From: Saposhnikovia divaricata
Lineage: Eukaryota > Streptophyta > Magnoliopsida > Apiales > Apiaceae
Length of the DNA stretch: 64,000 nucleotides
NCBI GenBank assembly: GCA_036435485.1
Contig: CM071595.1
Coordinates: forward strand, 62,001-126,000
Direction of reading: 5' to 3'
Under the pieces are notes generated by a model. It ran no database searches. It had not been told where the DNA came from and was given only the letters and a program-made list of their open reading frames with translations. The position numbers and the translations under genes were made by a program. Positions 33,664 to 45,637 of this stretch are shown here, one piece after another. How positions within the stretch are numbered: the first letter of the stretch is position 1; the number at the start of each line of letters is the position of its first letter.

Positions 33664-34492
33664 TCTTCGGTTGAGAGTTCAAATATTTTAAAGCTTCATG
33701 ATCAGAATAAAGAATAAATTCTTTATTTAACAGGTAATGACTCCAATGGTGCAAGGCTCGAACAATTGCATAAAACTCCTTGTCGTATGTTAAATATCGA
33801 AGTTTAGCATTGTTAAGCTTTTCACTGAAGAAGGCTATAGGATGACCTTCTTGACTTAGAATAGCACCAATTCCAGTGTGGGAAGCATCACAGCTAACTT
33901 CAAATACTTGATCAAAATTGGGAAGGGCTAATACAAGTGCTTCAGTTAAACATTTCTTCAGCTTGTCAAAACTTTTCCAGTGCAGCCTCGGTCCATTGAA
34001 ACTTGTCTCCTTTGATACAATCTATGAGGGGAGCGGCAACTGTGCTGAAGTGTTTGATGAATCTTCTGTAAAAGGAGGCTAATCCATGGAAACTTCTGAC
34101 CTCATGGATTGATTGCGGAACTGGCCAGCTATTGATTGCTTCTATCTTTTCCGGATCAACTCGTATGCCTTCGGATGCGTTGATGTATCCAAGAAAAGTA
34201 ACTTCATTTGTCAGGAAATCACATTTCTTCAATTTGGCATAGAGTTTTTGTTCACGAAGAGTCTATAACACTTGTCGGACATGTTCCAAGTGTTCCTCCT
34301 TGTCCTTACTAAAGATCAGAATGTCATCAAAATAGACGACGACAAATTTACCAATAAAGGGTCGAAGGACTTGATTCATAAGTCGCATGAAGGTACTTGG
34401 CGCATTGGATAACCCAAAGGGCATAACTGTCCATTCATAAAGACCATCTCTTGTTTTAAAGGCAGTCTTCCATTCATCTCCTCGTCGAATTC
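33664..34492 (-). pseudogene. Ty3/gypsy pol fragment: reverse transcriptase and RNase H
   Basis: On the - strand the frame reads GDEWKTAFKTRDGLYEW, MPFGLSNAPSTFMRLMN, the catalytic VVYFDDILIFSKD, a TAG stop near 34265, then KKCDFLTNEVTFLGY and FHGLASFYRRFIKHFS. RNase H follows with FEVSCDASHTGIGAIL and YSDHEALKYLN. It is cut at 34492 by the SIRE element and at 33664 by the MITE. This is therefore the oldest layer of the nest. A different gypsy family from the other two in the window is likely, but cannot be proved from this segment. Confidence 0.9.
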
Positions 34493-35609
34493 TGTTAGGT
34501 CCGGAATAACGTAGAAGGGGGGTTGAATACGTTATTTAGCAATATTTCGATTTTTGATGTGAATATGAAATCAAAAATACTGAATCGAAATAATACAATT
34601 GTTTGGGAAATATCTTTGAATAGATAAAACCCGGAGGTTTGCTACACAATTTAATCCTATGGATTAGCTACAAAATCAAACACTCCTAAGGATAGTTTAG
34701 ACACGAGGACCTTCTACCCGACACTTCCTGAAAGTGGGCTAAGCCGACTTTCCTACTAGATGGACTGTCTAGCAGCTTACACAGAAAATATATGAGAGAG
34801 AAGAGAGAGTTGTGTGTTGAGGTGTGTTTTGAAATGAAATACAACAGGCCTATTTATAGACTTTAGAAAGTTACTATGCTACTTAATATAACGTAACTGA
34901 TGACGTTTTATCAGTCTTCGGCCGCCTGCTGCCTTCGGTTTTTCAAAACATTATGCACGAAGATTCTTTCAACATTTATATTCACGTGGGATCCACCCGA
35001 TGAATAGTACTTTTGGGTACTATTCATGAATAGTAATTTTAGTTACTATTCATATAAATAGTACTATTCATGTGAATAGTGATTTTGGTTACTATTCATG
35101 TGAATAGTGATTTCGGTTACTATTCATATGAATAGTGATTTTGGATACTATTCATTTTCCTCTTAATTTGACATCCATAAATATGCAGCTTCCAAAATGG
35201 AGGATATCAGTACTGCTCTAAACTCAATCATACCTCTTATTAGTTTTTCTTAGTTAGATACTTCGATTCCTTTGTGAAGTGCTGACGCCTAGTGCAACTG
35301 GTCTGGTTCACAGACGACTAACATTCACTCATGGTCTTCGTATCATGTCTTTAAGAACACTGCTAAGAATTGTGCAACCATAAAAACTTTATCTCTGGAA
35401 TATTTTGGCCCTTCAACTTAATCATCTGTACATCTTATTTTGTCACTGAGGTTTGATCATGTTAATGAACTTCTTTCAGCAACTTGATCCTTGTTGATGC
35501 CTGTTCTTCAAATTTCACGATCCCTGTATAGAGTTAATATTATTTATCTTTTATCCTAGTTGAGTTATATATGTCCTCTATTACATATTACATTACATTA
35601 TGCTTTACA
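34493..35609 (-). repeat. 3' LTR of the SIRE-type Copia element
   Basis: On the - strand it starts TGTAAAGCATAATG right after the polypurine tract and ends CCGGACCTAACA, 1117 bp in all, a normal length for SIRE LTRs. It carries an unusual palindromic minisatellite at 35000-35155. Confidence 0.88.
35000..35155. repeat. Palindromic minisatellite ACTATTCAT(A/G)TGAATAGT in the Copia LTR
   Basis: Five to six units of about 28 bp alternate ACTATTCATRTGAATAGT palindromes with GATTTTGGTT spacers. Several units are perfect inverted repeats such as ACTATTCATATGAATAGT, and successive units could also pair with each other. Confidence 0.9.
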
Positions 35610-35620
35610 ATCTCCCCCTA
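35610..35620 (-). promoter_or_regulatory. Polypurine tract of the Copia element
   Basis: The - strand reads AGGGGGAGAT immediately before the LTR TGT. This purine run primes plus-strand DNA synthesis and fixes the start of the 3' LTR. Confidence 0.9.
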
Positions 35621-35848
35621 TTTGATTGTTAGGGTTTGACAAGCAAATTCCTAGAGGATAACTCAACTGATACAAATAAAATACGAAGATAAATAATATT
35701 AAAGCGCATTCTGGATCATATATACATTTTCCAGATTTCTAAAAGTTGAACAAGTGCAAGACAATTGTTCCTCTAGACTGAACAAATCTTCAAGTTTGCC
35801 TTGCTTTCTTTCCGCATAGCACTAATACTCCCATTAGCTTTTCCTTTC

Positions 35849-37939
35849 CTAAAATAAAGTTAATTCCGTGTCAACAACCTTTTCATTGCCCTTACGCCTA
35901 GTAGATTTTTCTTGATCATCCACCTTCTCCCCCTCAGTTGGATTATCCTCCAAAGTAGTAGGATGTGGAGTTGGTAAATTAGACGAAGATGGCTTTACCA
36001 AGGAGTTGATTGCATGACTAAACTGGGCTGTCATGGAACTTAATTGAACCTGGAATGCATCATGTTGAATAAGTTGCAAATTTTTGATTTCTGCAATAGA
36101 CTTACAGATATTTGACAACTCTTTCTCCATTGTTTGGACCCGTGTAAGGATTCCGTTGTATTCCTTTCTGGTTACAGGTGCATATGGTTGAGTAGGTTGC
36201 TCACTCGCACGTTCTGCAGGTGTTTCATTCAACACTCTATATTCACTCGGTTTAGTGGTTTTGGTGACACTTATATGTTCTGTTCGTGTTTCCCTCAACT
36301 CTCCTCCAGAGCTTCCACCGATATGTGTACCTGCAAATGAAATCATCCTAGCCTCTTTTTCAGAGGTCACGGATGGTGTAATGAAAGTTCGTGAGCTTCC
36401 ATCCTCGCGTGAAGCGAGTTGCCGACCACTGGTAAATATTGGTAAATCTCGAAAGAGATCCAGAGATTTTTCCTCTGGGAGGTTAAACTTGAATCGATTA
36501 AATGGCACAAAACCCAAGTTTCCCTCGTATGTCTGTGAAGACAATTGGTTCATAAAAGAACCACCTACCGATGGATCTTTCCCTAAAATGGAAGATTCAC
36601 CAGCAGTTATTGAGGTAGGTAATTCCACCTCGGATGCCTGTGAAGGCATTTGATCTTTAGAAAGATCATCAACCACTCTTATGTTCCGTGAAATGGAACT
36701 CAAGATAGTTGCTCCCGTCAATTCATCCTCATTTATATTTTCACTCATTTGAAAAGGAAGAATTGTTTCACTAACAGTTACAGTTACCTCAGGTTCATTT
36801 GGTTTACTTCTTTTAGAATGAGGTAGAGCTGTTGATGTAACTAACTCCTTATGTGGTGCTGCTGAGGCACTATCTCCCTCAAAAGTGTTGATGGTTGGTC
36901 GTTTAAGTGACAATTGAGGTGTAGGAGTTTGTTGTGTCTGTGTTTGCATTTGTAGAATGGGCTCTTCGACCGGTGTTAGAGTCAGTGGGATTTCCTTCTC
37001 TTGGTCGGGTAAGATGGCCACTGGGGGCTTTAGAAACTGTATTTCCTGTGACACAACAGGGAATACAGAGGTTGGAATAGCACGGATTGAAATATTACCT
37101 TGTCGTATACCTGCTCTCAATGGTCTTGGTAACAACGAAAGTGGGACAGTCTTTAGATATTCAGTTAGGACTGTAGGCACATCCGTATATTTCTTTTTTC
37201 TTATGTAATTAATTACATTCGTCTTTATGGACGAACATTCCACCTTTTGACCATTTTCCAAGCGTACCCTGTCTTCATCATTAAAAAAATCATTTAATAT
37301 TAGCTGTAGAAACCTTGGATATAGACATTTGACATTTTGAGTCCGAACATCTCTTGTTCCTAAGTGTTTCATCTTTAAAATGATTTGACCAAGCACTATT
37401 TTTCCAAAATTAATCCTCAAATTATTGGCGACCGCATACCCTATTTTCTGAATAAATTCAGGTATTCGATCTTGATTTGTTCTATCTGAGGAAAAAACAT
37501 GGTTAAGAGTGTGAAAGAAGAAATTCCAATACTGGGTTAGAAACGTTCTAAGAAGATTACCAGTATTGAAATTTCCATCTTGGTACCTTATAAAACGAAA
37601 GAACATTTCAATCTGTTCAGGTGTAGGATCAGAAACGAGATTTTCCATAGAAAAATGAAGAATTCGATTAACATCTCGTTCAGTGACCCTAATCGACCTA
37701 CCAAATAGTCGATATGTGAATGCACACCCGTCCTGTCCAGAAGTGTTAACCGCACTGCAATATAGTTCACGCAATGCATCATGGTTACGCTGCACTGGTG
37801 TAACTAAAGCATAGCGAATTAATGAATGTTCATTCAAAAATTGTGTCCAAACCCGAAATTGCTCATCCTGAATGGTTTCGATTTGCTGAATGGAAATAGG
37901 ATTCACTTTTGCAACTGAAAAACTTCCCTGCAATGCCAT
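35849..37939 (-). CDS. Extra (envelope-position) ORF of the SIRE-type element
   Basis: A 696-residue frame starts MALQGSFSVAKVNP at the first ATG (37939) and is fully open. The N-terminal third, with FRVWTQFLNEHSLIRYALVTP and CAFTYRLFGRSIRVTERDVNRIL, resembles proteins annotated as putative plant transposon protein in the SIRE lineage. The middle is Ser/Thr/Pro/Gln-rich. Near the C-terminus (RTQTMEKELSNICKSIAEIKN region) there is coiled-coil-like sequence. I see neither a signal peptide nor a clear transmembrane helix, so an envelope role is not supported; its function is unknown. It is notable that this frame is intact while the pol gene of the same element has several stops. Confidence 0.85.
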   Translation of the reverse strand: MALQGSFSVAKVNPISIQQIETIQDEQFRVWTQFLNEHSLIRYALVTPVQRNHDALRELYCSAVNTSGQDGCAFTYRLFGRSIRVTERDVNRILHFSMENLVSDPTPEQIEMFFRFIRYQDGNFNTGNLLRTFLTQYWNFFFHTLNHVFSSDRTNQDRIPEFIQKIGYAVANNLRINFGKIVLGQIILKMKHLGTRDVRTQNVKCLYPRFLQLILNDFFNDEDRVRLENGQKVECSSIKTNVINYIRKKKYTDVPTVLTEYLKTVPLSLLPRPLRAGIRQGNISIRAIPTSVFPVVSQEIQFLKPPVAILPDQEKEIPLTLTPVEEPILQMQTQTQQTPTPQLSLKRPTINTFEGDSASAAPHKELVTSTALPHSKRSKPNEPEVTVTVSETILPFQMSENINEDELTGATILSSISRNIRVVDDLSKDQMPSQASEVELPTSITAGESSILGKDPSVGGSFMNQLSSQTYEGNLGFVPFNRFKFNLPEEKSLDLFRDLPIFTSGRQLASREDGSSRTFITPSVTSEKEARMISFAGTHIGGSSGGELRETRTEHISVTKTTKPSEYRVLNETPAERASEQPTQPYAPVTRKEYNGILTRVQTMEKELSNICKSIAEIKNLQLIQHDAFQVQLSSMTAQFSHAINSLVKPSSSNLPTPHPTTLEDNPTEGEKVDDQEKSTRRKGNEKVVDTELTLF

Positions 37940-38630
37940 TTCCAAAACTTCGAGGAAATTCAAAAACAATGGTTAGTTTTTATAAAAAATGATGTATAAA
38001 GCAAGAATATGAAATCCGATCTAAAAGCCACCAGCTAGATTTGAGAGATCTTTCCGATCAAAGCTCGAAATATTCAGCAATCGTGTGTATATACTCTGTA
38101 TATCTAAAAAATGATGATGTTAAACACAAATAAAAACTCATCATTTATAAGGTTTCAAGGACTAGTGGGTTAGGTGAGAGCGTGACAGGTTAGGTTAGAA
38201 AAGAAATTAAATGCATTTATCACCGCTCAATAATTCTAACCAAATAACCTAACCAGCCGAAAAACATCTTATCACCGAGACCTATCAGCCTATGTACACA
38301 CACATACTCACTTATTATTTCTAATTATTGTGGATTTAAAATAATCAATCAATAATTCAAGAATTATTCCACAATAATCAGACAAACTCACAATTAAATA
38401 GACATAAAATTAACAAAATATCATTAATTGATATATGTCAATAAAATATTTATTTAATTATGCTACAATCAACACAATTATTTACTAACTAATTACCATA
38501 AAAGATAGCATTTATAAGTATGGCAATTAATATAGAGATAACTGTAAGATGAGGACTGGATGCAAAGTAAATTCACAAGTCCTAAAAATATGGACATTTA
38601 AAATACCTGTGAATTTATAACAAATTGCAG
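37940..38630 (-). other. Spacer between pol and the extra ORF of the Copia element
   Basis: About 690 bp of AT-rich DNA with no open frame. In SIRE elements the extra ORF is separated from pol in this way. A splice acceptor for a subgenomic message might lie here, but I cannot single one out. Confidence 0.5.
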
Positions 38631-40947
38631 TTATTGATTATCCAAAATTAATTTAGACAGATTTAACATCCCAAGTTCACCAACTAACCTGGATAAAGTG
38701 GATTCATCCAGTGGTTTAGTAAAGATGTCTGCAATTTGTTGATCTGTGGGAACAAATTATAATACCACAGTTCCATTCATGACATGCTCTTGTAAGAAAT
38801 GATACCTGATATCAATGTGCTTAGTCCTGGTACGTTGAACTGGATGGCAATAGCAATGGCACTCGTGTTGCCGCATAGAATTGGAATTTTGTCCAACATG
38901 AGTCCATAATCCTGAAGTTGATTCCTCATCTACAGGATCTGAGCACAACAACTACCTGCCGCAATGTATTCTGCTTCGGCTGTCGAGGTAGATACTGAGT
39001 GTTGCTTCTTGCTGTACCAAGATACCAACCTTCTTCCTAGAAATTGACAGCTTCCAGAAGTACTTTTTCGATCAATCTTACAGCCTGCGAAGTCAGAATA
39101 TGTATAGCCAACTAGGTCAAAACCTATTCCTTTAGGGTACCAAATCCCAAGATTGGGGGTTCCCTTAAGGTATCTGAATATACGTTTAACAGCTATAAGA
39201 TGTGACTCTTTAGGGTTAGCCTGGAATCTAGCACATAAACAAGTTGCGAACATAATATCTGTTCGACTAGCAGTTAAGTATAAGAGAGAGCCGATCATAC
39301 CTCGATACTTCGTGATGTCAACTGACTTACCAGATTTGTCTTGATCAAGCTTGACAGCAGTTGGCATCGGGGTCTTGGCAGTAGCTGCTTCTTCCATCCC
39401 ATACTTCTTCAGAAGATCCTTTATGTATTTTGATTGGCAGATGAAAATACCATCAGGCTTCTGAACAACTTGAAGTCCAAGGAAGAAGGACAACTCACCC
39501 ATCATGCTCATCTCGTACTTACTCTGCATTAACTTAGCAAATCTCTTGCATAGCAAATCATTAGTAGAACCAAATATTATATCATCCACATATACTTGCA
39601 CCAGAATTATATCATTTTTATGCTTTTTATGAAAGAGAGTTTTGTCGATGATACCTCTTGTAAAACCATTTTCAAGTAAGAACTTGGAGAGAGTATCATA
39701 CCATGTTCGAGGGACTTGCTTGAGACCATAGAGAGCTTTAAAGAGAAAGCACACAAAACCTTCAAAGTCCTTGTCTTCGAACCCAGGGGGTTGTTCAACA
39801 TAGACTTCTTCTTCTAGATCTCCGTTCAAAAATGCACTCTTCACATCCATCTGAAAAACCTTAAAGTTGGAGTGTGCAGCAAATGCTAAGAACATCCTGA
39901 TTGCTTCAAGCCTTGCAACTGGAGCATAAGTTTCATCATAATCAATTCCCTCTTCTTGAGAGTAACCCTTTGCTACCAATCGAGCCTTGTTCCTCGTAAC
40001 AATACCATTTTCATCCAGTTTATTCCTAAACACCCATCTAGTGCCAATTACAGATTTATCTTTTGGTCTTGGCACCAGCTTCCATACTTTCTGCCTTTCG
40101 AACTGATTGAGTTCTTCCTGCATTGCAGTTACCTAATCTGGATCATCAAGAGCTTCATCAATCTTTTTAGGTTCAATTTGAGATAAAAATCCTACGAAAT
40201 TGCACTCATTCTGTGTTGCTCTTCTAGTCTGTACACCCGTGTCCGGTTCACCAATGATCTGTTTAAAGGGATGCGCTCTACTCCATATCCTTTGTCTTGG
40301 CAGATCTGATCTTGATGATTACCCAAGTTCATGATTGTGTTGAGTGTGGTGATTAGTAGATCCAAAATCATTGTTTGCTCCCACTGAGCTGTTGCTTTCA
40401 GAGTTTAATGAATCATTAGCAGCAGATGTTTCTTCACTTGATTGAGGTTCATCGTTCACTTGCTCCCCCTTAACATGTGCTGCTGTCTGATCTACTGGTA
40501 TAGATTGAACAATAGAGTCTGAAAGAGTATCAGAATTTTGTAGATCAGCATTTATTTCTTCATTCTCAAATCTCAGGTGGTCATGTTCATCAAAATCTTC
40601 AAGTCCTGTTATCTTCTTATCATCAAAAGACACATGGATAGATTCCATGACCACTTTTGTTATTAGATTGTAGACTCTGAATGCTTTTGTGGATAGTGGG
40701 TATCCAACAAAGATTCCTTCATCAGCTTTTAAATCAAATTTGGAAAGCTGTTCTGGATGAGTCTTAAGAACAAAACACTTACATCCAAACACATGAAAGT
40801 ATTTCAGGTTCGGCTTCTTATTTTTCACCATCTCATATGGTGTTTTACTATGCTTGTTTATGAGTGTAGCATTCTATGTGAAACAAGCAGCTTGCACAGC
40901 TTCAGCCCAGAAGTAAGTTGGCAGCTTTGCTTCATCAAGCATGGTCC
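38631..40947 (-). pseudogene. Copia pol: end of integrase, reverse transcriptase, RNase H
   Basis: Starting at the CACTA junction the frame reads on from the integrase (MLDEAKLPTYFWAEAVQAACF), meets a TAG where NATLINKHSKTPYEM should be preceded by Q, and continues through FHVFGCKCF. A TAA closes it at 40319 and a TAG lies at 40133-40135 (W codon in the family). Reverse transcriptase follows with NKARLVAKGYSQEEGIDYDETYAPVA as two motifs and YVDDIIFGST as the catalytic box. RNase H begins with TAEAEYIAAGSCCAQIL, then a TAG again in place of W (38942-38944) and a small frameshift. The end is GELGMLN with TAA at 38631. These breaks make the polyprotein non-functional. Confidence 0.9.
40945..40947. 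repeat. Left TCC target duplication of the CACTA element
   Basis: TCC here and at 63459-63461 flank the CACTA termini. Removing the element and one TCC restores the integrase reading frame across the site (IEAARTMLDEAK). Confidence 0.95.
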
Positions 40948-40960
40948 CACTACAAGAAAA
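40948..40960 (+). repeat. Left terminal inverted repeat of the CACTA element
   Basis: CACTACAAGAAAA, identical to the reverse complement of 63446-63458. Similarity continues patchily after it (AATAGACATCA on both sides). Confidence 0.96.
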
Positions 40961-41600
40961 GGGTCAATAGACATCAGTTTATGGCGATGTCTATGTTATT
41001 TTGCATGTGATGTCTAGGTCGGAGATGTCTATTCTAGACATTGGCCAGAAAATGATGTCTGTACTAACATAGACATCGGTATTTACTTCAATACACATCA
41101 GTTGTTCTACAAAATAGGTTACATATAATTAATTTTATAAACAACTTGCATGCCTTATATTCAAGAAAACATATAATAAACTAGGTTATGTTTCACATAC
41201 ACATCACTCTCTTTTTTTGTAAAAGATGTCTATTTGGATGTTAGACATCATCCCAAACCGATGTCTAATGTAATTATAAACATCAATTTGTTATCAGAAA
41301 AAAACGATGTCTATAGGTATATTAGACATCACCCTAGATCGATGTCTATAATAGGTATAAACATCAGTTGTTTCTGAAAAAACTCTTTTAACATGCGTCT
41401 CTTAGACATCAGATTTTTAAATAAAAAGTGATTTCTATTTGGTTTTTAGACATCAGACATTGTAGAAAAAATGTGATGTATATATTTGTTTTAGACATCA
41501 TTATTTGGTAAAACTTTCGATGTATTTGTTATAATTAGACATCTATTTCTGAGTGTAATTAAATAAACCGTTGTCTTTCAATATATACCAACAAAATAAA
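40961..41600. repeat. Left sub-terminal repeats (AGACATC / GATGTCT)
   Basis: At least fifteen copies of AGACATC or its complement GATGTCT, in both orientations, often as AGACATCAG or CGATGTCTA. In En/Spm, short repeats in this position are bound by TNPA to bring the ends together, and the density falls off sharply beyond 41600. This identifies the likely binding motif of this element's DNA-binding protein. Confidence 0.85.
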
Positions 41601-41987
41601 AACTAGACCATTCACAATATATCCAACCATGCATTTATATTAAACAATTCACAAAATACATCATCCATCTGTTACATCGAAAGATACCATGCAAACTGTC
41701 AAGCTATTAAACGAAATCCATCTGTTCACAAAATCTATTAAACGATTAACAAGATACCAAACTAGCAATCACTTAACAAGATACGCTTGTGGACAACCAA
41801 AAGTTTCTATAGATGCATAACAGCTTGAATTACTACTACACGGACTGCATGTCTCCAAAACATATGCTTATCGACTACATTACTTTAAGTTGATAACCAA
41901 TACCAAAAGCACAGAACTACCAGCAATTCAAGCGGTTAACCAAATGTTTGCAAGTGATTTTAAAGAGAGCTTAAATACTAGAAACTA
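41601..41987 (-). other. 3' untranslated part of the Ptta/Ulp1 gene
   Basis: AT-rich sequence between the sub-terminal repeats and the gene's last exon. No other gene is seen. Confidence 0.5.
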
Positions 41988-44900
41988 TCAGATCTTTCCT
42001 TGGATGAACTTGAGAGCATCAATACGTACTTCATCCAGTTGGGCCTCGGTGTATGTCCCTCGAGTCTTCGGCAGCCACTAAAGGCAACAAACAAACACAA
42101 TTAAACAAAAATGAAAATTACACCTTTATAATCAAAAGTAACCCATTAGAAAAACAAAGACGCACACCTTTGTAGCAAAAGCCAATCTTGTATCACTGAT
42201 AATTTCTTTCATGTAGCGCATTACTACATAAGCACATTCAGTACCACCGGGTTGCTTGGGGGATCCTTATTAATTCCTAAAAATAAAATGCATCAAAAAA
42301 CATACTTATAACTAGTAGTGAAAGAAACTGAAATGAAGTGTAAAAGTCCTTACACTCAGAAACTTTGCCTTGGCCAGCTTCCGGTTGCCCCTACCAGTTT
42401 CACAATTTAAAGTTTTCACTGCCGTGTATAAAAAATAAAAACTGATCCAATGTACACAAAAAACATGAATTTTCATCAAATGGTACGGTAAATAAAAAAT
42501 TACCTTGATAATGCTTGTTCTAGTAATAGAAACTGTGTTGGGTGAGGGAGTGGATTGAGAAAATAAATTTCACCTTCCCAAATAACAGCCAAAATCCAAT
42601 GCATACTGTTTTCATTAAAAAACATACCAAAGATAGATTTTTAGTACTGTATCCAGTTTTTTAGTATCGTAACTTAATATAAGCTAGAACTTACTCCTGA
42701 TTATGCGGCAAAAAGAACAGCCGATCAGGGTTGCCCTCTTTCAAGCGGTCAACAATGTAAGTTTCAAAATCAGCATTCAACTTATATGTGGATCCAGGGT
42801 CAATAAAAGCAAATGTTTCGGCCAGTTCTGGTTTTTCACTTATCTCAGCATGCAAATGCCTACCAAAATAAGATACCAACATTAGAAGTAGAGACATGCA
42901 GTTGGAAAAACACTAACATTAGAATGAAAATCGAAAAAAGAAAAATTGTAACTTACGCCATGTAAGCTGTAATTACAGCTTGCCCTAGCATATCAAACTC
43001 CAACAACGCCAAAACATTCTCATGTACTAAAAAAAATTGTCTTTTCATGCCCAAACACTTTTGACTTGCAGTCAACCTGTATCGAAAGCCCAGTAGTTTC
43101 CATCCAGCTAGTTACATGTTTATACAGTAAGTTAAATTCCTTCGGTACTTTTGCACTTGGTTTTGCATGTAAGAACTGTGCCCTCAATTTCTGCAACTCA
43201 TCATTCTTGTTTTTCTTTTCTCCACTTGGTCGCACCCTTTCTTTTTTCTTAATCTGTAGATCATCAAGCCATCAAAAATTTAAACACAATTTCATTATAA
43301 TATCCTCACAAGCACCATTTTTATTTCAAATTCACATCACATATAGTAAATTATACCTCACTAGTTGTGTAGCTTATTAAATCCTCAGGCCATGCTAAAA
43401 AAGAGCCAAGTGCATCGCGGACTGTCTCCAATTCACCACGGATCGGCACTGGAAGCAAGGCATCTGGTTTGATGATGCCATCGACAGAGACACACTGATG
43501 TCCAAGTGGTATATCAATTCCATGGACTTTTCCTCCAGTCTCGCGAGGATACACCATACCAAATGCAACCTTGTTCTCTATCCTCTCGACAGATAGGTCA
43601 CACATTCTGTTTCCCTACAATATTTAAATGAACAAATAAAAATACTAAGGTAAAAAGAAATAATCAATTCATAGAGCTTAAGAAATAAAATAAAATACAA
43701 AATTATGGAATCAAATTATCCTTCCATCGATTAATTTACCAAATTTCCAGGAGGTGAAGGCCTAGGGGGAGCATCTGTAGGAACACAGTCCTCATCAAAC
43801 TCTAGCACAACTGCAACAGGATGATTGTTTTTCGGCTGGAAACTTGCCTTTTCAGACTGCATTGGGGAGTGATGATTCTGGCCGGAAGTAATCAATGCCT
43901 TCAGCTGAGCAATCTTTGCCTCAAGAGCTTTCGTCTTTTCATCCCTTTGATGATCACGGGCCATCAACTCTTCCTTCGTTATTCGAACTTTCTTCTCTCG
44001 TGGCAAATTAAAGAACTGTTTTGGAGTGATGTACCCTCCAACAGCACGGACCCTACCAGAATGCTCAAGACTCCCCAAAGCCGTAGTCAAAATCTTCAGC
44101 TTCAGAAAATTGTATTTCACCCTTCTCTTTCTTTTCCAACAAAGTATCCTATTGATATGAAAATAATTAGCCCAAATTACAAAGAGTCTAAAATTTTATT
44201 AATTATAAATGATGCCCTACTAGTATGCCAATATAGTAGGAGACTTACAATTGTATCGCATACAAGTTGTAAATCTTCATCTACATCTTCAACCTCTTGG
44301 CCATTTTTTTGCTTACGAGCCTTTTTCCAAAAAATTGCTCTATCAGGTTCTACTCCCGGCTCCAACTTTCCACTTTTTATCTGTTTAAAATGAAGCAAAG
44401 TATAAAAATTCATGCTAAATTTTTATCGAACAAGACAATATTGACTTAGTTCTTACTTCATCTTCTTTTAAACCAATATAATCCTTTCTTGACAAGCGGT
44501 GCTGATATTTTCGATGAAAAACTCTTTCACTATGCTCTTCATGTATTTCCTAAAAACAAAATTATAGAATTACGTATCATATATACCGGTACAGAATATA
44601 AAATGAACAGAATTATCGAATACAAAATAAAACTATAAAATAAAATCATACCTCTCATGCCGAATCAGTCCTCTGTCTCACAAATCTTTTCCAGGTTGAC
44701 TTACTAACAAAAGCATATTGCTTTGGGGGCTTACTCAATATCGCCTTCTGTCCAACATATGGCCGCACAAACTTCCTCGTCAAATCAGTCTTAAATTGTC
44801 GCCATTTACAACCAGCAGACTTTAGGACAAAGTGCTCACAATGTGGTTTCACTTTGAATGCAGACTGGATAAAACAGAAGTAAAATGAGAAATATAAATA

Positions 44901-45370
44901 TGAGAAATTAACAACACATGTAAAAATAGAGAACACAAGTAAAATGTAAAATGCACCTGAATATCTAGCCAAAGCTTTGATTTTAATTCAGGATCCACAT
45001 TTGGCCAACTAGTAATGTCTATTGGAATCGTAGTCCTGGCCAACATTCCAATATATGACTGCAATCGCGCCCTAGTTTCACCATCAGCAACTCCCCAATC
45101 ATTGAATGTGACTTTAGTCTTTTTACCGCGAGCTTTCTTCACAACCACTTTGTACATTGCGCATACACCACGCTTACCTGCAAACTTTGATCTAACAGTG
45201 TCGGTTGTAGTAACCGTGGGTTGCTCTGAGTTAGCCTGTTGAGGTTCTGATGCTTGAGCTGTCTATGAGTCATGAGTTTTCGCTTCTTTGACCTCAATCT
45301 CTAGCTGTTTAGTGGTAACCTTATCCGAGTCTGCCTTTTTTGTTTTCTTTTGCTTTTTATTCGGTGCCAT
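41988..45370 (-). pseudogene. CACTA second gene: Ptta/En/Spm domain plus Ulp1-like cysteine protease
   Basis: A multi-exon gene read from MAPNKKQKKTKKAD at 45370. Exons carry WPNVDPELKSKLWLDIQ and CKWRQFKTDLTRKFVRPYV (plant Ptta/En/Spm domain), WKKARKQKNGQEVEDVDEDL, GYITPKQFFNLPREKKVRITKEEL followed by a short coiled coil, and IPLGHQCVSVDGIIKPDALLPVPI. Then comes a C48 (Ulp1)-like protease: DRLFFLPHNQE before a HW dipeptide, and PGGTECAYVVMRYMKEI with the catalytic cysteine near 42228. The last exon is WLPKTRGTYTEAQLDEVRID ending in TGA at 41988. An in-frame TAG lies at residue 36 (near 45265). Exon borders other than a few clear GT/AG sites were not fixed. Its role in CACTA transposition is not known. 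Confidence 0.72.
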
Positions 45371-45637
45371 TTCTCTTGTTTTCCTTCAATCTGTAAAAAC
45401 TTATGCAAAATCAGTTAATATCATGGAAAATATGCAAAATTATCATGGAAAATATGCAATCAGTTAATATCACAGAAAATATGCAAAATTAACAGTTAAT
45501 TCACTGAAAATATGCAAAAATCAGAGATAAGCAAAAAGACAGACAATTCTAATTAAAAATATCATGAACAACTAAAAAGTGGAAGCAAATTAAAACTAAA
45601 TTGCTAGTCACTAACATATGACACTTGCACCTATGAC
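45371..45637 (-). other. Space between the two CACTA genes
   Basis: AT-rich, with TATGCAAAATTA-type short repeats at 45410-45530. It probably holds the 3' end of the transposase gene and the promoter of the Ptta/Ulp1 gene. Confidence 0.5.

Noticed and set aside
36134..37208. + strand frames within the SIRE extra ORF
   Set aside because: Antisense shadows of the 696-residue - strand frame.
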